Numbered from the stretch's first letter, positions 36,353 through 45,009 are shown. The stretch: 46,093 nucleotides of DNA from Alphaproteobacteria bacterium (GCA_022426245.1 JAKMDW010000080.1:1-46093); one strand, 5' to 3'. The notes: generated by a model from the letters alone, not told the origin. Numbers and translations are program-made.

Positions 36353-36393
36353 CCCGCATGCGCCAATCTGATGCATGCGGGTTTTTCTTTTTT
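36353..36393 (+). terminator. Rho-independent terminator after the aldehyde dehydrogenase
   Basis: CCCGCATGC (36353-36361) and GCATGCGGG (36373-36381) form a perfect 9-bp stem with an 11-nt loop, followed at once by TTTTT and more T-rich sequence. It lies 20 nt past the stop of the aldehyde dehydrogenase and insulates it from gcdH. Confidence 0.92.
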
Positions 36394-36424
36394 GGCCGAG
36401 CCAATATCTGCGTTAGGATACTTC

Positions 36425-37609
36425 ATGGAGAAAATTGGAAAATTCAACGCCGAAGACCCGTTCTTGCTGTCTGAGCAATTAACCGAAGAAGAACGCATGA
36501 TTGCCGACAGCGCCCGCGCCTATGCGCGCGAAAGCCTGCTGCCGCGCGTCACTGACATGTTTGTCAATGAGACACCGGCACCGGAGATTTTTACCGAGAT
36601 GGGCGCGCAAGGCCTGCTGGGTGTTACCATTAAACCTGAATATGGCGGGGCAGGCGCATCTTATGTGTCTTACGGCCTGGTGGCGCGCGAAGTCGAAGCC
36701 GTGGATAGCGGCTATCGCTCCATGATGTCGGTGCAGTCATCTTTGGTCATGCACCCGATAAACACATTCGGCTCGGAAGAGCAGAAACAGAAATATCTGC
36801 CGAAGCTCAGCAGCGGTGAATATATCGGCTGCTTTGGCCTGACCGAACCCGATGCCGGTTCTGATCCGGCGGGCATGCGCACCAATGCCAAAAAAACCGA
36901 TGACGGCTTTGTCCTCAACGGCTCGAAAACATGGATTTCCAATGCGCCGATTGCCGATGTGTTTGTCGTTTGGGCCAAGTCAGCCGAGCATGACAATAAA
37001 ATCAAAGGCTTCATCCTTGAAAAAGGCATGAAAGGCCTGAGCGCGCCGAAGATTGAAAACAAGCTGTCGCTGCGCGCCTCCATCACCGGCATGATTATGA
37101 TGGAAGATGTGGTCGTTCCAGCAGAAAACATGCTGCCCGATGTTGAGGGTCTGAAAGGCCCATTCTCATGCCTCAACCGCGCCCGCTATGGCATTAGCTG
37201 GGGCGCAATGGGCGCGGCGGAGTTCTGCTTCGAGGCGGCGCGTGATTACGGCCTTGAGCGGCATCAGTTCAACAAGCCGCTGGCCGCCAATCAGCTGTAT
37301 CAGAAAAAGCTGGCCGATATGCAGACCGAGATTGCGCTGGGTTATCAAGCCAGCTTGCGCGTTGGGCGTCTGATGGATGAAGGCCGCTTTGCGCCAGAAA
37401 TGGTGTCCATCGTCAAGCGCAATAATGTCGGCAAGGCACTGGATGTGGCGCGCCAAGCCCGCGACATGCACGGCGGCAATGGCATTGCCGGTGAGTATCA
37501 TGTGATGCGCCATGCGATAAATCTCGAAACCGTGAATACTTACGAAGGCACGCATGATGTGCATGCCCTTATTCTCGGTCGCGCGATCACGGGTATTGCA
37601 GCCTTTTAA
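36425..37609 (+). CDS. gcdH: Glutaryl-CoA dehydrogenase
   Basis: This acyl-CoA dehydrogenase (394 aa from the ATG at 36425) oxidises and decarboxylates glutaryl-CoA to crotonyl-CoA in lysine, tryptophan and some aromatic breakdown. It has the glutaryl-type [55 protein letters not shown] and the active-site Glu374 in [20 protein letters not shown]. The upstream in-frame ATG at 36254 lies inside the preceding gene and its terminator, so it is not the start. The stop shares TTAA with the convergent globin-like gene. Confidence 0.94.
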   Translation: MEKIGKFNAEDPFLLSEQLTEEERMIADSARAYARESLLPRVTDMFVNETPAPEIFTEMGAQGLLGVTIKPEYGGAGASYVSYGLVAREVEAVDSGYRSMMSVQSSLVMHPINTFGSEEQKQKYLPKLSSGEYIGCFGLTEPDAGSDPAGMRTNAKKTDDGFVLNGSKTWISNAPIADVFVVWAKSAEHDNKIKGFILEKGMKGLSAPKIENKLSLRASITGMIMMEDVVVPAENMLPDVEGLKGPFSCLNRARYGISWGAMGAAEFCFEAARDYGLERHQFNKPLAANQLYQKKLADMQTEIALGYQASLRVGRLMDEGRFAPEMVSIVKRNNVGKALDVARQARDMHGGNGIAGEYHVMRHAINLETVNTYEGTHDVHALILGRAITGIAAF

Positions 37610-38001
37610 AGCCGCGCTTTCTCAAAGTCTTCCAGCATTGTTTGCCATGCGGCAGTGTGGTCGTGCGTCCAAATATCGGCGCAGCCTTCGGCAATCACGT
37701 CGCGGGTAATCTCGAAAAACAGGTCAAAGTCATCAGTTATTTCATAGGTCAGGTGAACCAGCCGCGCCCCAATGACGAGATTGGCGGCGGCATAAGCGTC
37801 ATTGAGATAGGTGGCAATCATTTCCAGCGTGGTGCGCATCATATTGCGGCGCAGACCTTCATCCGTATCGAGCACAAACAACGCCTTATAATCCGCATTG
37901 GCGGCATAGAGTTTTTGAAACGCCGCGTCATACGGGTCGCCATGCTGTTCCGCATAATGGGTCAGCGATTGTTCAATTAATTGTTTGGCGGCGGCGGTCA
38001 T
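37606..38001 (-). CDS. Divergent globin-like protein
   Basis: This 131-aa all-helical protein reads like a globin. [24 protein letters not shown] (in parts) matches the F-G region with a likely proximal His83, and [20 protein letters not shown] matches the final helix pattern 'W-T-x-AW' seen in bacterial globins and flavohaemoglobins. [19 protein letters not shown] in the A-C region also fits. I see this by pattern only; sequence identity to any known globin is probably low. It is last in an operon with a lipoprotein and a flavin reductase, which could reduce it. It could instead be a haem-less sensor globin. Confidence 0.6.
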   Translation of the reverse strand: MTAAAKQLIEQSLTHYAEQHGDPYDAAFQKLYAANADYKALFVLDTDEGLRRNMMRTTLEMIATYLNDAYAAANLVIGARLVHLTYEITDDFDLFFEITRDVIAEGCADIWTHDHTAAWQTMLEDFEKARL

Positions 38002-38009
38002 GGCGACGC

Positions 38010-38267
38010 TTAAAGCCGCCCTTCAACGCGAATTTTTGCATTCCGGCGCATATTGGAGATGCAAAAATTAATCTCAATCGAGCCATTGCTGAAACCCTGC
38101 GCCGCGCAAAGCGTGATGAAAAAGGCGGTGCGTGCATAGGGCGACGCGGCTTTATACCAGCTTACAAATTTCGGGTCGTCGAGCGAGCTGATGTCGCCAT
38201 CCTTGTTGTCTGTCGCGCAGGCGGAGACCAGCGATGCGCTTATCAACATTATGGCGAGGCGCTTCAT
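38010..38267 (-). CDS. Small lipoprotein with two extra cysteines
   Basis: The start at 38267 (MKRLAIMLISASLVSAC, 85 aa) overlaps the reductase stop as ATGA and has AAGGA 9 nt upstream. Residues 1-16 are a lipoprotein signal with lipobox VSAC. The mature part has a SWYKAASPYARTAFF helix and two further Cys (ITLCAAQG and INFCISN) 14 residues apart that may pair or bind a ligand. I do not recognise a family. It lies between reductase and globin-like genes, 8 nt from the latter. Confidence 0.7.
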   Translation of the reverse strand: MKRLAIMLISASLVSACATDNKDGDISSLDDPKFVSWYKAASPYARTAFFITLCAAQGFSNGSIEINFCISNMRRNAKIRVEGRL

Positions 38268-39511
38268 GCAAGCCATTCCTTCGGCTTTATGCCTTCATCG
38301 ACCAGCTTGCGCGGGTCGGCAGCCAATTCGCCTTTTAGCGATTTTTCAATAAGCATACGACCGGCCATGAATTCGGCAGGGCGGTTGATGGCGGTGACGC
38401 CGGTTAATTTGTCGCCGGTGAAGTAAAACCACGCAAAGCTGTTCGTGCTGTCATCGCCGCGCAGGACTTTGGAGTCGATTTTGTTCGGCACACCGGCGAT
38501 TTGCAGCTTCACATCATATTGGTCAGACCAAAACCACGGCACTTGATGATAGGGTTTCGGCGCGCCACAAATTGCCGAGGCGACCGCCTTGCCTTGCTCA
38601 ATCGCATTGGGCACGCTTTCCAGACGCATGGTGCGACCAAGCAGGTCATTCGGGTGCGAAGTGCAGTCACCGGCGGCAAAAATATGGGCGTCGCTGGTTT
38701 GCCCCAATTCATTCACGACAATGCCGTTTTCAACCGACAGTCCGGCCGCTTCGGCAATCTCGACATTCGGCAGAATGCCAATGCCGGTGATGACAATATC
38801 AGCGTCGATGATGCTGCCATCGGCCATCTCGACACCGCGCACCGCACCACCTTGTGTCTCGTCGCCAACAAAGCCGGTCATCTGACTTTCGGTCACCAGC
38901 GTCACGCCATGCTCTTGGTGAATGCGGGTGTAAAATTCTGAGATTTCCGGCTCGGCCACTCGCGCCAGCAAACGCGGCGCGGCTTCCAGCACATGCACGC
39001 TCATCCCCATGCTGGCGGCCACCGCCGCGGCCTCCAGCCCAATATAACCACCGCCGATAACAACCAGCTTCTTGCCTTCGACAAAATGCGGCTGCATAGC
39101 GTCAATATCGGCCACGCCGCGCAGGTCAAAAATATTGGCCAGTTGACGACCCGGGACGTCAAGCAGGCGCGGGCGGCTGCCCGTCGCGATAACGGCATAT
39201 TCATAAGCCAGCGTCTCGCCATTGTTGAGCGTCACAGATTTTGCCGCCGCGTCTAAGCTCTCGGCGCAGGTGTCGAGTTTCAGCGCCACATTATTGTCTG
39301 TGTAAAATTCATCGGGCTTCAGAAACAGCCGGTCGCGTTCCATCTTGCCGGACAGGTAAGCCTTAGACAGCGGCGGTCGTTGATAGGGTAAAAAGGCCTC
39401 TTCTCCGATCAGCGTAATGTCGCCTTCATAGCCACCGCTGCCAAAACCTTGGCGCAGACTCATAATGGTTTGAAGGGCTGCTTGGCCGGCCCCGATAACA
39501 ACAATACTCAT
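38264..39511 (-). CDS. FAD-dependent reductase, ferredoxin/rubredoxin reductase type
   Basis: This 415-aa flavoprotein has two dinucleotide folds: GAGQAALQTIMSLR at the start for FAD and GGGYIGLEAAAVAASMG (about 152-168) for NAD(P)H. Also present are PYQRPPLSKAYLSG, VIATGSRPR and DAHIFAAGDCTSH. The C-terminal third is the Reductase_C dimer/partner domain with VPWFWSDQYDVKLQIAG. Such enzymes pass electrons to ferredoxins of P450s or ring-hydroxylating oxygenases. No ferredoxin or oxygenase partner is in the operon; the genes after it encode a lipoprotein and a globin-like protein. Divergent from the TauD-family gene. Confidence 0.93.
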   Translation of the reverse strand: MSIVVIGAGQAALQTIMSLRQGFGSGGYEGDITLIGEEAFLPYQRPPLSKAYLSGKMERDRLFLKPDEFYTDNNVALKLDTCAESLDAAAKSVTLNNGETLAYEYAVIATGSRPRLLDVPGRQLANIFDLRGVADIDAMQPHFVEGKKLVVIGGGYIGLEAAAVAASMGMSVHVLEAAPRLLARVAEPEISEFYTRIHQEHGVTLVTESQMTGFVGDETQGGAVRGVEMADGSIIDADIVITGIGILPNVEIAEAAGLSVENGIVVNELGQTSDAHIFAAGDCTSHPNDLLGRTMRLESVPNAIEQGKAVASAICGAPKPYHQVPWFWSDQYDVKLQIAGVPNKIDSKVLRGDDSTNSFAWFYFTGDKLTGVTAINRPAEFMAGRMLIEKSLKGELAADPRKLVDEGIKPKEWLA

Positions 39512-39648
39512 GATTTTTCCGTTTGTTTGGCTTGCTTGGCTTCAAGCTAACAAAATGCAGCCTCAATTAGAAGCCAATTAAGGGGGGCTGATGATTGACC
39601 GATATCATTTTTAGACGCAAACTCATACAAAACCAGGGGGAGATAGAC

Positions 39649-40485
39649 ATGTCTGAATTTACGCGTTTTCGCTTGCACCAGCTAACACCGGCTTGCGGTG
39701 CTGAATTGCTTGATTGCGATTTGTCGAAACCGGACGACACGCTTATCGCTGAGGTGCGTGCCGCTCTGTTGAAATACCGCGTGGTGTTTTTCCGCGACCA
39801 AGACTTGTCGCAAGAAGCGCATATTGATTTTGCCAATCAGTTTGGCGACCTCGAAATCCATCCGGCCACACCGAAAGATCAGCCTAACCCGGAGGTGCTG
39901 CGTATTGCTCATGGGGCGAAATCGCGCGGTTCTGAAAATATGTGGCACTCTGATGTGACATGGCGCGAAGCGCCGTCGCTCGGCTCGATTTTGCGCGCCA
40001 TTGAACTGCCGCCGGTTGGCGGGGACACGCTGTTCGCCAATATGGTGATGGCCTATGAGCGTCTTTCAGATGAAATGAAAGAGAAGATTGAAAATCTGTC
40101 AGCTTCGCACGATATTGCCCGTGTCTTCGCGCGCCGCCTCGGCAAGAAAGCCGAAGAGTTGCACGATAAATATCCGCCAATGGTGCATCCGGTGGTGCGT
40201 ACGCATCCCGAGACCAAAGAGCGGCTGATTTATGTTAACGGCGCTTTCACCGACCATATTATTGATATGGAGCCGGAGGAGAGCCAACAGCTTCTTGATA
40301 GGCTTTATAAAACCGCTTGGAATCCGGAGGTGCAGTGCCGCTTTAATTGGCGCCCCGGGTCGATGGCGTTTTGGGACAATCGCTCGTGCCAGCATTTTGC
40401 AGCGTCCGATTATTTTCCGCAGGTGCGCGTGATGGAGCGGGTGACGATTGCAGGTGAACGTCCGTATTTTGACGCTGCCGCTTAG
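39649..40485 (+). CDS. TauD/TfdA family 2-oxoglutarate dioxygenase
   Basis: This Fe(II)/2-oxoglutarate dioxygenase has 278 aa from the ATG at 39649, which follows GGGGGAG; the upstream ATG lacks a site. The iron facial triad is His100-x-Asp102 (NMWHSDVTW) and His249 (RSCQHFAASDY). Arg260 and Arg264 are candidates for binding the 2-oxoglutarate carboxylate. TFLFAN-like GGDTLFANM is typical. Family members oxidise taurine, alkylsulfates, 2,4-D and other acids; the substrate here is not deducible. It starts an operon with a GST-like and an SDR gene, 14 nt apart and coupled. Confidence 0.93.
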   Translation: MSEFTRFRLHQLTPACGAELLDCDLSKPDDTLIAEVRAALLKYRVVFFRDQDLSQEAHIDFANQFGDLEIHPATPKDQPNPEVLRIAHGAKSRGSENMWHSDVTWREAPSLGSILRAIELPPVGGDTLFANMVMAYERLSDEMKEKIENLSASHDIARVFARRLGKKAEELHDKYPPMVHPVVRTHPETKERLIYVNGAFTDHIIDMEPEESQQLLDRLYKTAWNPEVQCRFNWRPGSMAFWDNRSCQHFAASDYFPQVRVMERVTIAGERPYFDAAA

Positions 40486-40499
40486 GGGAAGGCCGACGC

Positions 40500-41411
40500 A
40501 TGGCTGACGTTATTTTGCACCACTATGAGATGTCGCCTTTTTCAAAAAAGGTCATCAGTATTTTCGCCCATAAAAATGTCGCTTGGCATGCGGTTGATCA
40601 ACCGATTACCGCACCAAAGCCCGACCTAACGCCGTTGACGGGTGGTTATCGCAAAATTCCGGTGATGCAAATTGGCGCGCATATTTATTGCGACACCAAG
40701 CTGATTATCCGCGAACTGGAAAGGCGTTTTTCCGACACGCCCTTGACCCCAACTGAATTGCTTGGTGCGGCTGAACTGATTGCTGATTGGGCAGACCACC
40801 GTTTGTTTGCCAATGCAGCCGGCCCCAGCATTTTCGAGATTACCGAATTAGTGCCGCCCGATTTTCTATCTGACCGCGCAGCCATGCAGCGCCCGGAAGT
40901 GATGGCGGCGGCGCTGCCGATTGAGCATGTGAAAGCACAATTTGTGTTGGATTTGGCGATGATAAATCGTCAGCTTTCGGGCAGCGCCTTTATGTTGGGT
41001 GAGCGGTTTACTTTGGCCGATGCCGCTGTCTTCCATGTGCTTAATTTTGCGGGCAATGCCCCTTCATTGGCGGCTGAAATAGCCAAGCATGCGACGATTG
41101 AGAAATGGCTGAAGCGGATTAACGATATGGGCGAGGGGCAACGCAATGATATGGCGACCTCCGAGGCTTTGGACATTGCGCGCAATGCGTCGCCGGATTA
41201 TACGCCGCCTGCCGATGCAATTGCCGATGAGGCGCTGCCGGTCGGGCAGATGATTGCTATTAAGCCTGATGATTATGGGCAGGAAGAAACGGTCGGTGAA
41301 ATTGTTTGGGCGACGCGCGAGATGCTGGCGGTCAAGCGCACTGATACGCAGGTGGGGGAGGTGTTGGTGCATTATCCGCGTCTTGGTTACTTGTTTGAGG
41401 CCCGCAGCTAA
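40500..41411 (+). CDS. Glutathione S-transferase-like protein with C-terminal extension
   Basis: The N-terminal thioredoxin-like domain (about 1-78) starts HHYEMSPFSKKVISIFAHKN, with Ser/Phe in place of a Cys, and has KIPVMQIGAHIYCDTKLIIREL, the usual cis-Pro and acidic loop. An all-helical GST C-domain (about 85-225) follows. Residues about 235-303 form an extra beta-rich segment (VGQMIAIKPDDYGQEETVG to HYPRLGYLFEARS) beyond the normal GST length of about 200-230 aa. It lies between a dioxygenase and an SDR, coupled to the latter by TAATG. It may conjugate or isomerise a product of the dioxygenase. Confidence 0.82.
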   Translation: MADVILHHYEMSPFSKKVISIFAHKNVAWHAVDQPITAPKPDLTPLTGGYRKIPVMQIGAHIYCDTKLIIRELERRFSDTPLTPTELLGAAELIADWADHRLFANAAGPSIFEITELVPPDFLSDRAAMQRPEVMAAALPIEHVKAQFVLDLAMINRQLSGSAFMLGERFTLADAAVFHVLNFAGNAPSLAAEIAKHATIEKWLKRINDMGEGQRNDMATSEALDIARNASPDYTPPADAIADEALPVGQMIAIKPDDYGQEETVGEIVWATREMLAVKRTDTQVGEVLVHYPRLGYLFEARS

Positions 41412-42085
41412 TGGGGCGGTTGGCAGATAAGCGGGTGCTGGTCACACAAGCCGATGACTATATGGGGCCGATAACCCTAGAGGTTTTTGCCGAGCAAGGC
41501 GCAGAGGTCATTGCCGATACGTCTGACCTGACCGACCCTGAGCGCGCCGCTGCCTTGATAGAAGAAACCGGTCATATTGATGTGTTGGTCGCCAATTTGG
41601 CTGCGCCGGCCAATCTTGGCATTGCGGCGGCAGATATGCCTGATGATGTTTGGCAGGCCATGTTTGATGTAATGGTGCACCCTCTGCATCGTTTGACCAA
41701 GGCGGTTTTGCCGCAAATGGTCGAGCGGCGAAAGGGCAAAATATTAGTTTATGGCAGCGCCACCGGCGTGAAGGGTATGGCCGGCATTACCGCTTACAGC
41801 GCGGCGCGCCATGCGCAGGTCGGTTATGTGCGCGCCACCGGTGCTGAGATTGCCGGGCATAATATCCAGATGAATTTGATTGCGCAAAACTTTGTCGAAA
41901 ACCCGGTTTACTTTCCGCCGCAATTTACCGAAACACCCGAGTTCAAGGAATTGCTGAAAGGGGTGCCAGCCGGACGTTTGGCGACAGCGCGCGAAGACGC
42001 GCTATTTGGGGTTTTTCTTGCGTCAGATGAAAGCGACTTTTTTGTCGGTCAGGCGATTCCGTTTAGTGGCGGCTGGGCGCAATAA
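41411..42085 (+). CDS. Atypical short-chain dehydrogenase lacking the catalytic Lys
   Basis: This 224-aa protein has the SDR fold pattern but altered motifs. The nucleotide loop reads VTQADDYMGP instead of TGxxxGxG, NNAG is replaced by ANLAAP, and the active-site YxxxK is Tyr129-S-A-A-Arg133. Ser116 (YGSATG) is kept. QNFVENPVYFPPQF and SDESDFFVGQAIPFSGGW near the end are clear. It may be a reductase using Arg, a dehalogenase-like SDR or a non-redox protein. Halohydrin dehalogenases also have a degenerate glycine loop and Ser-Tyr-Arg, an interesting parallel. It is coupled to the GST gene. Confidence 0.85.
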   Translation: MGRLADKRVLVTQADDYMGPITLEVFAEQGAEVIADTSDLTDPERAAALIEETGHIDVLVANLAAPANLGIAAADMPDDVWQAMFDVMVHPLHRLTKAVLPQMVERRKGKILVYGSATGVKGMAGITAYSAARHAQVGYVRATGAEIAGHNIQMNLIAQNFVENPVYFPPQFTETPEFKELLKGVPAGRLATAREDALFGVFLASDESDFFVGQAIPFSGGWAQ

Positions 42086-42087
42086 TA

Positions 42088-42231
42088 TCAATGCTGGTGA
42101 TTGTCTAAATTAAGGCGTTCAAGGTCTTGATAAAAATCGGCATGGGTGATGGCATCATAGGCCACGGCCAGCCCGCCCAGCACAACGAAAAGGATGGCAA
42201 TCATTTTTAGCTTTTGATTTTTTTTCGACAT
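42088..42231 (-). CDS. 47-aa single-pass membrane protein
   Basis: ATG at 42231 and TGA at 42088-42090 give MSKKNQKLK followed by one membrane helix (about residues 10-26, MIAILFVVLGGLAVAYD) and a polar C-terminus with three His. The basic N-terminus predicts N-in topology. Its stop lies 2 nt from the stop of the SDR gene on the other strand. No family recognised; too short for most gene finders. Confidence rests on the well-formed helix and snug placement. Confidence 0.55.
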   Translation of the reverse strand: MSKKNQKLKMIAILFVVLGGLAVAYDAITHADFYQDLERLNLDNHQH

Positions 42232-42322
42232 GATTGCGGTTTAACCAAAGCTGTGGGCAGGCGCAAGATGCATCTCGCACACATTTTACTGTTCGGTTAT
42301 CGTTAAAGAAAAGGAGAAGCCA

Positions 42323-42853
42323 ATGCGCCCCTCGGATTTCATTACGATTACGGCAATGACTGCACTGCCGGAGATGTTGTTTACTGCCCGTGCCGAAAGC
42401 CCGTTTGGGCAGGTTTTACTGGCGGCAAGTGAGGTCGGGCTCTCGCATGTTTGGCTCGATGAAGATGGTCAAGCGTTGGCTCGCATGCGGCAGGCTTTTC
42501 CAAAAGCGCAGTTGATTGAGAAATTGTCGCCGCATCATGAGGCCGCGATGAGCCATTTCACCGCCACACCGCAGCCTTTATCTTTGCACCTTCAAGCCAC
42601 GCCGTTTCAGCTTGCTGTCTGGCGGGCATTGCTGGATATCCGGTTGGGGCGGGTGTCGAGTTATAAAGAAGTCGCGGCCAAAATTGGAAAACCGAAAGCC
42701 AATCGCGCCGTCGGCTCGGCGGTCGGTAAAAATCCGGTATTCTTCATTATCCCTTGCCACCGCGTATTGGCACATGATGGCGGGCTAGGCGGCTATTTTT
42801 GGGGACTCGCGGTTAAATCCAGGATGCTCGATTGGGAGCAAGCACGACGTTAG
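42323..42853 (+). CDS. Methylated-DNA--protein-cysteine methyltransferase
   Basis: This suicide repair protein takes alkyl groups from O6-alkylguanine onto a Cys. The 176-aa protein has the active site IPCHRV with Cys145 and His146, the preceding GxVxxY-like GRVSSYKEVAAKIGKPKANRAVGSAVGKNP helix-turn-helix, and the Asn in KNP. The N-terminal domain is of the Ogt type. AAGGAG lies 6 nt before the ATG; an internal ATG at 42359 is a weaker choice. The stop shares TTAG with the convergent acylase stop. Confidence 0.94.
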   Translation: MRPSDFITITAMTALPEMLFTARAESPFGQVLLAASEVGLSHVWLDEDGQALARMRQAFPKAQLIEKLSPHHEAAMSHFTATPQPLSLHLQATPFQLAVWRALLDIRLGRVSSYKEVAAKIGKPKANRAVGSAVGKNPVFFIIPCHRVLAHDGGLGGYFWGLAVKSRMLDWEQARR

Positions 42854-45009
42854 TTAAGCGGCAATCGCGTGATTGTGTGGCGGGTTTTCAGCAAATCGTC
42901 ACGCGTTAATGCCACAGGGCGAAACTGCTCCGCCGCATAGAGCGGGGCTTGGTCGGCGTAATGCGGTGAATTGGGGCGCGTGCTGGCGGCCCCGAAATTA
43001 TGCACCATTCCGGCGCTTTGCTTGCCGTTTTTGTCCCACGCCGAATAGACGATTAACCCATCACCGGCCACCGCTTTCAGTCGTCCGTCTTCTTCGGGCA
43101 GGGCGTAAATTGCGCGCAGCACATCCGGCCCGCCGCCGAGCGGTAAATCGACCGTGCCGCGTATCAGGCGATTACGTTCGGACCAAAGGGGGTCAAGTCG
43201 ACCGAAAGCGGTCATTAAATCGTCGAGGCATGTGTCATAAACCGGCGCGATGTCAGGCGCGGGTTTTCCGGCTTGCTCGGCTATCCACTCCGCCGACAGC
43301 AGGCAGACGCCCAACGCCGCCTGACGGTTATCCGGCGCGGTTTCGCCATTCCATGCCTCGAGTAGCTTTTGACCTTCTTCATGCAGCGAACCCGCCGCAA
43401 ATTCCATATCGGCAATCCGGCGCACATATTTGAAAGCCCGCGAATTGGGGTCGTAAAACTTGTCCCATTTAAGGGCGATAAAATCGGATTCTGTCATGCG
43501 TCCGGCTTCGGCAAACATGGCCAGGCCGCGGTCTGCCCGGTTGGTCATGCGCGTTTGCAGCCCCAATGTTTGCGGGTAATCGCCGGGGTCAAGATTGTCT
43601 CCTGGCGCGCTTACTTTAAACGGGTCCTGATTGGTGGATAGCAAATAACCGCTCGACGGATTGTCGAATTGCGGCATTTCGTCAAAGCCAATTTGTTCCT
43701 GCCAGATTAAATCACTACGATCGCCGGGCAGATATTTCTGCCAATCCCACCCATCGACGCGCTTGGGAATACGGCCATTATGCAGGAAATGGATATTCCC
43801 CTTACGGTCGGCATAAATATAGTTGAAAGAGACAATCGCTTGCATCGCCATGGCGCGCTTGAAGGCATCGAGCGTGCGGGCTTTGTTCATCGCCATCCAT
43901 TGCGCCGGCTGGCGTATTTCGCCCATGCCGGCATAGCGCACGGCATAAGTGCCATGCGCGGTTTCCAGTGCCGGTCCATGCGCGGCTTTCAGTAAATTGC
44001 GCGGCACAGGCAAGTAGAAATTCCCAAGCAGCTTAATCTTCAGCCAATGGCGGCGGCTTTCAAAAGCGCGCGCCGCGCCATCGAGCATGTATTCATCATC
44101 GTTTTCAGGGTTAAGTGTCAGCTTATAAACATCAACAAGGTCGGGCTTGTTGACGGTCACGCCATAGCCAATATCGGGGTTGAAGCCTTTGGCGATAAAC
44201 GGCATGCCGGGAAAGACACCGCCATGCATATCCCAGCCCTCGTCGGATTTCACATGCGCCTCATACCACGCCACCGGCCCGTTAAGCGGTTGGTGGGAGT
44301 TAATCATGATGCGCGTCGCGCCGTCAGAGGATTTGGCGGCGTTAATGGCATAGGCGTTGGAGCCAACGGGCAAACCGGCCGCGCCAATATGGCGGGTCAG
44401 GGCGGCGGCATCGGGCGCGCGCGCCAATTCGCGCTGCGGGCTGTCGGCAAATAATGCGGTGATATGGCTCTCAAAACCGTAAAACAAAAGATGCTGGAGC
44501 GAAAAGCCGACGGTCAGGTCTTGCGGCGTGATTGGAAACAAGCGCGGGTCAGCCTCGAAAGGATGCGTTGCCGCATAATAATTCATGCCATCGGCATAGG
44601 CTTTCAAGTGAGCTTGAATTTCCGGCGATAGGTCCTTCTCGTAATTTTCTTCGACATGGCGGCGGACATCAAGCCAATGCACCAAATAATCAATCGGCGC
44701 GCCATCTAGGCCGATAGCCCGCGCCAGTTCCCCACGATAAAATGGTATCATTTGCTGCATGGTCTCAAAGTCGTCCTCGGCATGCGCATAGGCCAGCCCA
44801 AAGGCAACATCGGCATCGCGCGTGCCGTAAATATGCGGCGCACCATAGGCATCGCGGATAATCTCAGTGTCATACTGCGCCGCTTCGGCAATCGCGGCCT
44901 CTGGCTGCCAATCAGCCGTGCGCAGCCCCAGCAGCAGCAAATTGAGCAGCACCAAAAGCGGCACAATGACCAGCAGGCCGACCCAAGCGCGGCGCAGATA
45001 ATGTCTCAT
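42850..45009 (-). CDS. Penicillin acylase family amidohydrolase
   Basis: This Ntn hydrolase has 719 aa. An N-terminal membrane anchor or signal (about 8-30) precedes the alpha chain, which contains IIRDAYGAPHIYG and GLAYAHAEDDFE. Autoprocessing would expose Ser217 in LPVGSNAYAI as the beta-chain nucleophile. MINSHQPLNGPVAWYEAH and GVFPGMPFIAKGFNPDIGYGVT follow, as in acyl-homoserine-lactone and beta-lactam acylases. The substrate is likely an N-acyl amide; an AHL is possible. It is in the same direction as the deacylase-like gene 64 nt upstream, which suggests scavenging of acylated amino acids. It is full length. Confidence 0.92.
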   Translation of the reverse strand: MRHYLRRAWVGLLVIVPLLVLLNLLLLGLRTADWQPEAAIAEAAQYDTEIIRDAYGAPHIYGTRDADVAFGLAYAHAEDDFETMQQMIPFYRGELARAIGLDGAPIDYLVHWLDVRRHVEENYEKDLSPEIQAHLKAYADGMNYYAATHPFEADPRLFPITPQDLTVGFSLQHLLFYGFESHITALFADSPQRELARAPDAAALTRHIGAAGLPVGSNAYAINAAKSSDGATRIMINSHQPLNGPVAWYEAHVKSDEGWDMHGGVFPGMPFIAKGFNPDIGYGVTVNKPDLVDVYKLTLNPENDDEYMLDGAARAFESRRHWLKIKLLGNFYLPVPRNLLKAAHGPALETAHGTYAVRYAGMGEIRQPAQWMAMNKARTLDAFKRAMAMQAIVSFNYIYADRKGNIHFLHNGRIPKRVDGWDWQKYLPGDRSDLIWQEQIGFDEMPQFDNPSSGYLLSTNQDPFKVSAPGDNLDPGDYPQTLGLQTRMTNRADRGLAMFAEAGRMTESDFIALKWDKFYDPNSRAFKYVRRIADMEFAAGSLHEEGQKLLEAWNGETAPDNRQAALGVCLLSAEWIAEQAGKPAPDIAPVYDTCLDDLMTAFGRLDPLWSERNRLIRGTVDLPLGGGPDVLRAIYALPEEDGRLKAVAGDGLIVYSAWDKNGKQSAGMVHNFGAASTRPNSPHYADQAPLYAAEQFRPVALTRDDLLKTRHTITRLPLN

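Noticed and set aside
36254-36424. Extended start for gcdH
   Set aside because: The frame upstream of 36425 lies within the aldehyde dehydrogenase gene and its terminator.
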